NCBI GenBank assembly: GCA_030616165.1
Contig: JAUWXV010000256.1
Coordinates: forward strand, 1 to 5,230
Source: a bacterium
GTDB taxonomy: Bacteria; SM23-31; JAUVVT01
Direction: 5' to 3'
Length of the DNA stretch: 5,230 nt
The notes beneath the pieces are model-generated. The model was not told where the DNA came from and ran no database searches. It saw nothing but the letters and a program-made list of their open reading frames with translations. Positions within the stretch are counted from its first letter, which is position 1; every line of letters starts with the position of its first letter. The translations under genes and the position numbers were made by a program. Positions 1-5,230 of the stretch are shown piece by piece.

Positions 1-1154
1 AAAAAAGAGATATTCTGGAATTTCAACTAAATGAAATAAGGATGGTAAATCCTATAATAGGTGAAGATGAGAAACTGGAGCGGGAAATAAATATAACAGA
101 AAATTTCGAAAAAATTTGGGAACTGGCTAACCAGAATTTTCAGATTCTTGATGGTGAAAGTGATTCTGTAGGTGAAAAACTTAATATGGTTTTAAATTAC
201 TTGAAAGAATTAATGAGTATAGATAAAAGTTTTGAGGAAGTTAAAAAATATATTGAATCTGCTTTGATTGAAGTTAGAGAATCCGCGCAGTTTTTCAGTA
301 AATATACAGACCAGAATACTTACAGTCCTGAAAGGCTGGAAGAAACAAGAATGAGACAGAGTCAACTATACAATTTAAAAATAAAATATAGTAAAACGAT
401 TTCCGATATTCTTAAACGAAAAGAAGAGATAGAAAATGAACTTAAATTTACTGAAAATATTGAAGAAAGGCTGAAAAATATCGAGATAGAGATAAAGGAA
501 AAATTAAGAATATTCGGCAAATTATCGAAAGAACTTTCAGAAAAAAGGGAAAAAGCCGCTGAAGAGATGAGCAAATCTATAACAGAATTACTTCATAAAT
601 TAGGGATGAAATCGGGTTTATTTTCTGTTAATGTATTTAGGAGAGATTCAGATGATGGGATTGCTGAAATTGACGGGAAAAGATATTTTGCTGACCATCA
701 TGGGATTGATGGAATAGAATTTTTGGTTGCAACAAGCAAGGGAGAAGACCTTAAACCGCTGGCTCGTATTGCTTCATTAGGAGAGATTTCAAGAGTAGTA
801 CTCGCTGTTAAATCAATACTCGCCGAAGGGGATGAAATACCGATATTGATTTTTGACGAAATAGATGTCGGAATTTCTGGAAGAATTGCATCCGCAGTTG
901 CAAAAATATTAAAAGAACTTTCTCGTTATCATCAGGTCATATGTATTACCCATCTTCCCCAGATTGCAGGTGCAGGCGATACTCACTTTTCTGCTATTAA
1001 AAAAGAGGAAAAAGAGAGAGTCTTTACAAAAATTGGAAAACTTAACTTTGATGAGCGAAAATATGAAATTGCCAAATTACTTGGTGGTGAAAAAATAACG
1101 AAAATTAATTTGAAAAATGCGGAAGAGTTATTAAAGGAAGGAAAAAATTTTTAG
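1..1154 (+). CDS. recN: DNA repair protein RecN, C-terminal part (5' end outside window)
   Basis: RecN is an SMC-like ATPase of double-strand-break repair that acts on DNA ends in the cytoplasm. The reading frame is open from the left edge (first full codon at base 3). Residues encoded before the ATG at 42, including DILEFQLNEI, already match the family, so that ATG is internal. About 383 codons remain; family members are usually about 550-570 residues, so the N-terminal head with Walker A is missing. Numbering from the ATG at 42: a long charged coiled-coil stretch covers about residues 55-190. The C-terminal head then carries the ABC signature region (ASLGEISR, 244-251), Walker B (PILIFDEID, 267-275) and the switch histidine in ITHLPQIAGAGD (H304). 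The signature reads SLGE where most RecN proteins have SGGE. The stop lies 2 nt before murA, suggesting a shared transcript. Family assignment is very secure. Confidence 0.96.
   Translation, partial: KRDILEFQLNEIRMVNPIIGEDEKLEREINITENFEKIWELANQNFQILDGESDSVGEKLNMVLNYLKELMSIDKSFEEVKKYIESALIEVRESAQFFSKYTDQNTYSPERLEETRMRQSQLYNLKIKYSKTISDILKRKEEIENELKFTENIEERLKNIEIEIKEKLRIFGKLSKELSEKREKAAEEMSKSITELLHKLGMKSGLFSVNVFRRDSDDGIAEIDGKRYFADHHGIDGIEFLVATSKGEDLKPLARIASLGEISRVVLAVKSILAEGDEIPILIFDEIDVGISGRIASAVAKILKELSRYHQVICITHLPQIAGAGDTHFSAIKKEEKERVFTKIGKLNFDERKYEIAKLLGGEKITKINLKNAEELLKEGKNF
1133..1142 (+). promoter_or_regulatory. Probable ribosome binding site of murA inside the end of recN
   Basis: The purine run AAAGGAAGGA lies within the last codons of recN and ends 14 nt before the murA ATG, longer than the usual 5-9 nt. 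It is the best Shine-Dalgarno-like sequence near any start codon in the window. Because recN stops only 2 nt before murA, ribosomes finishing recN could also reinitiate on murA. This is inference from spacing only. Confidence 0.4.
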
Positions 1155-1156
1155 GC

Positions 1157-2410
1157 ATGGACAAAATAGTTATCATCGGAGGGAATAGATTAGAGGGTGA
1201 AGTAGTTGTGAGTGGTTCGAAAAATGCAGCTCTACCTGTTATGACAGCGACTCTTCTTTCCTCTGGGAAGTTTGTTATAGAGAATGTTCCTGAGCTTCGT
1301 GATGTTAAAACTATGGCAAATTTACTTAAAATTATTGGTGCGGATGTTAAATTCTCAGAACAAAGAATGGATATAGATACATCTAACTGTAACAAATTTG
1401 AAGCGCCGTATGACCTCGTAAGAACTATGAGAGCATCAATATATGTTCTTGGTCCTCTTGTCAGTAGGTTTGGATATGCAAAAGTTTCCTTACCAGGTGG
1501 ATGTGCCTGGGGTCCAAGACCGGTAAATCTGCATTTAGAAGGATTAAAAAAGTTAGGTGCTGACATAACACTTGACCAGGGTTATATTATAGCAAAGGCA
1601 AAAAGATTGAAAGGAAGTTTGATTAAGTTTGATGTCTCTAGCGTCGGTGCAACAGGCAATATTATGATGGCTGCGGTTCTTGCACAGGGAACAACAGTGA
1701 TTGAAAATGCTGCAAAAGAACCAGAAATAAAAGCATTGGCAGAATTTCTTGTCAAAATGGGTGCAAAAATTGATGGTGCTGGAACAGAAAGGCTTGAAAT
1801 TGAAGGGGTAGATAAACTTCACCCTGTAAAAGAAATAATGATTCCTGATAGAATAAATGCAGGTACATTTATTGCGGCAGTATCTGTAACAGGAGGAAGG
1901 ATTACAATAAAAAAATCGAATCCAGACCATTTAACATTTGTACTATCCAAGTTTCAGGAGGCAGGGGTTAAATTTAAATTCTATAATTCAGATATTATAG
2001 TTGATGCTCCCGATAAATTAAAGCCGATAAATGTTACAACAGCTCCTTATCCGGGATTTCCAACGGATATGCAAGCACAATGGACTGCTTTGATGAGTAT
2101 TACTCCCGGAATAAGCATCGTTAAAGATACAATTTATCTTGACAGGTTTAGCCACATACCCGAATTGAGAAGGCTTGGGGCAGATATTCAGGTCGAAAAT
2201 AACAGTGCTATTATTAAAGGTATGAGAGAACTCAAGGGGGCAGCGGTTATGTCAACAGACCTGAGGGCTTCTGCTTCTCTGATTATCGCTGGTCTCGCTG
2301 CCAAAGGTAGAACCGATGTCTTAAGGGTATATCATATTGATAGAGGATACGAAAAAATTGAAGAAAAACTGAAAAAACTCGGTGCTCAAATCTGGCGTGA
2401 AAGAATTTAA
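1157..2410 (+). CDS. murA: UDP-N-acetylglucosamine 1-carboxyvinyltransferase MurA
   Basis: MurA transfers enolpyruvate from phosphoenolpyruvate to UDP-N-acetylglucosamine, the first committed step of cytoplasmic peptidoglycan precursor synthesis. At 417 residues it is full length. Visible landmarks are SGSKNAALP near the N-terminus (K22, N23), RTMRAS (R92), the mobile catalytic loop PGGCAWGPRPV with C116, GATGNIMMAA (164-173), IPDRINAGT (229-237), PTD (D304), TDLRAS (D368, R370) and YHIDRGYEKIEEKL (R396). These match the E. coli active-site Lys22, Asn23, Arg91, Cys115, Asp305, Arg331, Arg371 and Arg397 with an offset of one. The retained cysteine predicts the usual fosfomycin-sensitive type. 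Around R330 the sequence is YLDRF instead of the E. coli FENRF, a variation outside the catalytic residues. The ATG at 1157 fits because MDKIVIIGG is the usual start of the fold. It follows recN by 2 nt, and a hairpin element begins at the base after its TAA. Confidence 0.98.
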   Translation: MDKIVIIGGNRLEGEVVVSGSKNAALPVMTATLLSSGKFVIENVPELRDVKTMANLLKIIGADVKFSEQRMDIDTSNCNKFEAPYDLVRTMRASIYVLGPLVSRFGYAKVSLPGGCAWGPRPVNLHLEGLKKLGADITLDQGYIIAKAKRLKGSLIKFDVSSVGATGNIMMAAVLAQGTTVIENAAKEPEIKALAEFLVKMGAKIDGAGTERLEIEGVDKLHPVKEIMIPDRINAGTFIAAVSVTGGRITIKKSNPDHLTFVLSKFQEAGVKFKFYNSDIIVDAPDKLKPINVTTAPYPGFPTDMQAQWTALMSITPGISIVKDTIYLDRFSHIPELRRLGADIQVENNSAIIKGMRELKGAAVMSTDLRASASLIIAGLAAKGRTDVLRVYHIDRGYEKIEEKLKKLGAQIWRERI

Positions 2411-2445
2411 CTTACTTTCTTTGAAAAGAAAGTAAGCAAAGAAAC
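2411..2445 (+). repeat. Stop-adjacent hairpin with A-rich tail, copy 1 (after murA)
   Basis: The left arm CTTACTTTCTT (2411-2421) pairs perfectly with AAGAAAGTAAG (2426-2436) around the loop TGAA, giving an 11-bp stem. The tail CAAAGAAAC (2437-2445) follows. The element starts on the base after the murA TAA. A diverged copy occupies the same position after der (5198-5230). There is no downstream T-run, so it is not a classical intrinsic terminator. It may be a mRNA 3'-end stabiliser or processing site, a factor-assisted terminator, or a dispersed REP-like repeat. Confidence 0.8.
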
Positions 2446-2454
2446 TTTTAACTT

Positions 2455-2489
2455 ATTCCATATCCCTTGCTTTGCAAGGGATATGGAAT
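2455..2489 (+). terminator. Perfect 16-bp hairpin downstream of murA, possible terminator
   Basis: Bases 2455-2470 (ATTCCATATCCCTTGC) are perfectly complementary to 2474-2489 with a 3-nt loop TTT. This is the strongest inverted repeat in the window and lies 18 nt after the first hairpin. It is well placed to end the recN-murA transcript before the DUF512 gene. It lacks a clean U-tract: the following bases are TGGAATTTAAAAATTT. Termination is therefore only the likeliest role; mRNA 3'-end protection or a mobile-repeat remnant are alternatives. A perfect palindrome fits either strand. Confidence 0.5.
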
Positions 2490-2553
2490 TGGAATTTAAA
2501 AATTTCAAATTCATACATAGGAAATTAAGAGTTTACTTGAAGTTTGTTTATAT

Positions 2554-3831
2554 ATGAAAATCTTAAAAGTAATTGAAAATAGGACCGGATGGAAGGCAGG
2601 GCTGAGGGAAGGCGATAGGATTATTTCTATAAATAATAATATTGTTAATGACCAAATTGACTATAAATATTATATTAGCGAACAGTATGTTGATTTAAAC
2701 ATATCAAGAGGTAATGGTGAGATTAAAATTGAGATAGAAAAAGACCCCGATGATGACCTCGGAATTATCACAGATAGTTTTAATATCAAAAGATGTAAGA
2801 ATAAATGCGTTTTTTGTTTTATTGACCAGAATCCGTCTGGAATGAGGAAATCAATTTATATTAAGGATGAAGATTATAGACTCTCATTTCTTTATGGTAA
2901 TTACATAACAATGACCAATCTTAATAAAAAGGATATCAAAAGGATAATCGAGCAGAGACTCAGTCCATTATATGTATCAATGCATGCAGTTGATAAAAAG
3001 GTCAGAAAATTTTTATTGGGCGGAAATGAGAAAGATAATATTATTGATAAAATAAAGATATTGATAAGTAATGATATTGAACTTCATGGACAGGTCGTTT
3101 TATGCCCTGAAATCAATGATGGAAAAATTTTAAAAGAGACTGTGTTTGAACTTTTTAAATACTATCCCTATTTCAGGTCTCTTTCGGTTGTACCAGTTGG
3201 TTTGACAAAATTTAGAACAGACTTATATCCAATAAAAAACATAAATAAAAATTATTCAAAAAAGATAATCAAAAAAATAGAGGAATTTCAGAAAAATTTT
3301 AAAAGGCAAATAGGTGAAAATTTTGTTTATCCGAGTGATGAATTTTTTATATCGGCGGATATTCAATTGCCGCCAAAAGGATATTACGATGGTTTCTATC
3401 AGATTGAGAATGGAGTGGGTATAACAAGGAAATTTCTTGATAATTTTTATATTCAATCAAAATTATTTCCGAAGGAAATTCCAGCAAGAAAAAGAATATA
3501 CATAGTTACAGGAATTCTTATGTATAATATTATTAATAATGAAATAGTTCCGATACTCAAAAAGATAGAAAATCTTGAGGTTTTCATGATTAGAGTAAAA
3601 AATAGATTTTTTGGGAGCACAGTCACAGTGAGCGGTCTTCTGACTGGGAGGGATATTGGAGATACCATAAAAAAGTTAGAACCTGATGGATTGGTTATTT
3701 TGCCGCCAGATTGTGTTAATAATGAAGGATTGTTTCTCGATGACTGGAGCCTTAAAGACATAAAAAAATACACTTCTTGTGAAATTAAAGTATTTCGGGG
3801 AAATTTTTTTTCTGAATTAATTAAAGATTAA
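2554..3831 (+). CDS. DUF512 family protein: PDZ domain plus radical-SAM-like Fe-S protein
   Basis: This 425-residue protein belongs to the DUF512 family of predicted Fe-S enzymes, whose reaction and substrate I do not know. Residues about 1-62 form a compact PDZ-like domain (TGWKAGLREGDRIISINNN, 11-29). A cysteine cluster, CKNKCVFCFIDQ, follows, with C81, C85 and C88 in the CX3CX2C spacing of radical SAM [4Fe-4S] sites. Family hallmarks come next: GMRKSIYIKDEDYRLSFL (96-113), LSPLYVSMHA (136-145), LHGQVVLCPEINDG (177-190), VVPVGLTKFR (212-221), YPSDEFF (259-265) and ENGVGITR (285-292). The C-terminal domain has VKNRFFGSTVTVSGLLTG (348-365) and FLDD (394-397). There is no signal peptide or membrane segment, so it is probably cytoplasmic. 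The ATG at 2554 has no Shine-Dalgarno sequence, but the frame has a stop (TAG) 36 nt upstream, no ATG, GTG or TTG between, and the PDZ starts right at this Met. It sits 46 bp upstream of der, a pairing I recall from Clostridia, so a link to ribosome assembly is possible but unproven. Confidence 0.93.
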   Translation: MKILKVIENRTGWKAGLREGDRIISINNNIVNDQIDYKYYISEQYVDLNISRGNGEIKIEIEKDPDDDLGIITDSFNIKRCKNKCVFCFIDQNPSGMRKSIYIKDEDYRLSFLYGNYITMTNLNKKDIKRIIEQRLSPLYVSMHAVDKKVRKFLLGGNEKDNIIDKIKILISNDIELHGQVVLCPEINDGKILKETVFELFKYYPYFRSLSVVPVGLTKFRTDLYPIKNINKNYSKKIIKKIEEFQKNFKRQIGENFVYPSDEFFISADIQLPPKGYYDGFYQIENGVGITRKFLDNFYIQSKLFPKEIPARKRIYIVTGILMYNIINNEIVPILKKIENLEVFMIRVKNRFFGSTVTVSGLLTGRDIGDTIKKLEPDGLVILPPDCVNNEGLFLDDWSLKDIKKYTSCEIKVFRGNFFSELIKD

Positions 3832-3832
3832 A

Positions 3833-3859
3833 TTAAACATTTTTTAATAAAACTATAAT
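3833..3859 (+). promoter_or_regulatory. Candidate sigma-70-type promoter in front of der
   Basis: A perfect -10 hexamer TATAAT lies at 3854-3859 in the 46-bp gap between the DUF512 gene and der. The best -35 candidate, TTAAAC at 3833-3838, matches TTGACA at only three positions and has a short 15-bp spacer. Transcription would begin near 3866, leaving a leader of about 12 nt. The region is very AT-rich, so a chance TATAAT is possible. If real, der could be expressed independently of the gene upstream. Confidence 0.4.
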
Positions 3860-3877
3860 AAAATTTTAGAACGAGAA

Positions 3878-5197
3878 ATGTCGATTCCACTGGTATCAAT
3901 CGTTGGTCGTCCCAATGTTGGAAAGTCAACAATTTTTAATAGAGTAATTAAAAAAAGAAAAGCTATAGTGGACAGAACTCATGGAGTTACAAGAGATAGG
4001 AATACCGTTGAAACGGATTGGAACGGATTTGAATTTTTATTGACTGACACTGGTGGATATATTCCTGATACTGAGAAAGAAATTGAAAAAGAGGTAAAAG
4101 AACAAGTTGAAATATCTATAAATGAGTCTGATGTTATACTATTTGCTGTTGATGTGAAGACTGGTTTAACAGGACTTGATAGTGAGATAGCAAAGCTTTT
4201 AATAAAAAGTGGAAAGAAGGTTATACCAGTGGTGAATAAAGTTGACAATGAAAATACGGAGATATTAGCGGATGAATTTTACGGACTTGGGCTCGGTGAA
4301 CTTGCAAAAATCTCTGCTTTAAATGGAAGAAATATTGGTGATTTACTTGATCGAATTACCGAAAGTCACTCATTTAAAAAGGTTATTTCAGAAGAAGAGG
4401 ACATAGAAAAAGAGGTTAAAGTTGCAATTATCGGCAAGCAGAATGTCGGTAAATCTTCATACGTAAATGCGGTTCTTGGTTCAAAAAAGATGATTGTAAC
4501 CGAAATTCCGGGAACTACAAGAGATTCTGTCGATTCCGTATTGAAATACAAAAATAAAATAATAAGAGTTATCGATACCGCCGGTCTGAAAAAATTAAAG
4601 AAGATAAAAGAAAATGTTGAATATTACAGCAGCATTCGTACCTTTGAAAGTATTGACCGAAGTGATATATCAGTTGTGATGGTCGATGCTCTGGAGGGGA
4701 TAACTAATAATGATTTGAAGATAATTGACTACTGCGTGAAGAAATTGAAGGGGGTGCTTTTGGTTTATAATAAATGGGATATTATTGAAAAAAAAGAGGG
4801 AAAATATAGTTCTCTCGAAAAAGAGACCTATTTTAAGTTAAAAAGTATGGATTTTATCCCAATGATAACCATCTCTATCTTAAAAAACATAAGAGTATTC
4901 AATGTTCTTGATATGTGCATTGAAATTTTTAAAGAAAGGATAAAAAAGGTAAATATAAAACATTTAAATGAAGTATTAAAAAATGCTTTGGAAAAGTCTC
5001 CTCCTCCAAGTTTTTCAGGTAAAAAGGTCGATATAAAATTCGGAACTCAAGTTTCAACTTCACCTCCTATTTTTTTGCTTTTTGTAAATATTCTTAAGGG
5101 TATAAAAATACAATATGAAAGGTATCTTAAAAGAGAGATTAGGAACAATTTTGGTTTCAAAGGTGTTCCTATTGTCATAAAATTTAGGAAAAAATAA
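3878..5197 (+). CDS. der: Ribosome-assembly GTPase Der (EngA), two tandem GTPase domains
   Basis: Der is an essential GTPase that binds the maturing 50S ribosomal subunit. This 439-residue protein has the family's full architecture. GTPase domain 1 shows G1 GRPNVGKS (10-17), G2 GVTRDR (T38), G3 DTGG (57-60), G4 NKVD (120-123) and G5 SALNG (146-150). An acidic linker (about 163-180) leads into domain 2, with G1 GKQNVGKS (186-193), G2 PGTTRD (211-216), G3 DTAGL (233-237) and G4 NKWD (298-301). The G5 segment of domain 2 reads SILKNIRV (333-340) where SAL is usual, and its G1 has KQ where RP is usual. The KH-like C-terminal domain spans about 355-439, with TQVSTSPP (390-397) and FGFKGVPI (425-432). 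The ATG at 3878 places the P-loop ten residues in, as expected, although only a weak purine stretch (ACGAGAA) precedes it. It probably shares a transcript with the DUF512 gene and may also have its own promoter. A hairpin begins at the base after its stop. Confidence 0.98.
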   Translation: MSIPLVSIVGRPNVGKSTIFNRVIKKRKAIVDRTHGVTRDRNTVETDWNGFEFLLTDTGGYIPDTEKEIEKEVKEQVEISINESDVILFAVDVKTGLTGLDSEIAKLLIKSGKKVIPVVNKVDNENTEILADEFYGLGLGELAKISALNGRNIGDLLDRITESHSFKKVISEEEDIEKEVKVAIIGKQNVGKSSYVNAVLGSKKMIVTEIPGTTRDSVDSVLKYKNKIIRVIDTAGLKKLKKIKENVEYYSSIRTFESIDRSDISVVMVDALEGITNNDLKIIDYCVKKLKGVLLVYNKWDIIEKKEGKYSSLEKETYFKLKSMDFIPMITISILKNIRVFNVLDMCIEIFKERIKKVNIKHLNEVLKNALEKSPPPSFSGKKVDIKFGTQVSTSPPIFLLFVNILKGIKIQYERYLKREIRNNFGFKGVPIVIKFRKK

Positions 5198-5230
5198 CTT
5201 GCTTCTTAAAAAAGAAGTGAGCAAGAAAAC
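5198..5230 (+). repeat. Stop-adjacent hairpin with A-rich tail, copy 2 (after der)
   Basis: The left arm CTTGCTTCTT (5198-5207) pairs with AAGAAGTGAG (5212-5221) across the loop AAAA. This gives a 10-bp stem with two adjacent G-U wobbles, followed by the tail CAAGAAAAC (5222-5230) at the window edge. Start position relative to the TAA stop, arm sequence, loop size and tail all correspond to the element after murA (2411-2445). The element may continue beyond the window. As with copy 1, no U-tract is visible. Confidence 0.75.

Noticed and set aside
42-44. ATG at 42 as the true start of the first gene
   Set aside because: The frame is open further upstream, and the residues encoded there match RecN. 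The protein would also lack its Walker A head, so the gene continues past the left edge.
1105-1566. 153-codon minus-strand open frame across the end of recN and the start of murA
   Set aside because: It is antisense to two clearly conserved genes and its translation resembles no protein family I recognise. Its length is explained by the AT-rich, stop-poor complement of conserved coding sequence.
1553-1930. 125-codon minus-strand open frame inside murA, rich in Cys, Phe and Tyr
   Set aside because: The composition is what reverse-strand reading of Lys- and Ala-rich codons yields, and it overlaps essential murA motifs. Treated as a shadow.
2492-2512. Third inverted repeat after murA (GAATTT / AAATTC)
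   Set aside because: Only 6 bp, almost all A-T, with a 9-nt loop; expected by chance in this composition.
2489-2518. Promoter for the DUF512 gene (TTGGAA at 2489-2494 with CATACA at 2512-2517)
   Set aside because: The -10 candidate matches only three of six consensus positions, in AT-rich sequence where such matches are frequent.
2411-2553. tRNA, riboswitch or small protein gene in the murA-DUF512 gap
   Set aside because: No cloverleaf, no recognisable riboswitch core and no credible reading frame; the two hairpins account for the visible structure.
2549-2554. TATATA as a -10 box of the DUF512 gene
   Set aside because: It overlaps the start codon, so transcription would begin inside the gene.
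3832-3853. Intrinsic terminator after the DUF512 gene (T-run at 3840-3845)
   Set aside because: No G+C-containing stem precedes the T-run, so it is probably just AT-rich spacer.

Overview
The window is AT-rich bacterial chromosome (roughly one third G+C by eye) with four genes, all on the + strand and tightly packed. In order they are the C-terminal two thirds of recN (DNA repair), complete murA (first committed step of peptidoglycan synthesis), a complete DUF512-family PDZ/radical-SAM-like Fe-S protein, and complete der/engA (ribosome-assembly GTPase). No RNA gene, insertion sequence, CRISPR array or prophage gene is visible.

The organism makes peptidoglycan. A CX3CX2C iron-sulfur protein of the DUF512 family lying next to der is an arrangement I associate with Clostridia-like anaerobes and some deep-branching bacteria. 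The sequence alone does not fix the phylum. Start sites have weak or no Shine-Dalgarno sequences.

Layout: recN runs in from the left edge and ends 2 nt before murA, so these two are probably co-transcribed. A 143-bp gap (2411-2553) follows murA and holds two hairpins. The DUF512 gene and der come next, separated by 46 bp that contain a perfect TATAAT box. The window ends 33 bp after the der stop codon, inside another hairpin.

The most interesting signal is not a gene. The hairpin directly after the murA stop codon and the one directly after the der stop codon are diverged copies of one element. Each starts on the base after TAA, has a 10-11 bp stem with a 4-nt loop, and ends in a near-identical A-rich 9-nt tail (CAAAGAAAC / CAAGAAAAC) instead of a U-tract. 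The differences between the stems preserve pairing. This points to a family of gene-end RNA structures, marking the ends of two transcription units, recN-murA and DUF512-der. The four proteins themselves look like ordinary housekeeping genes with a few motif variants.
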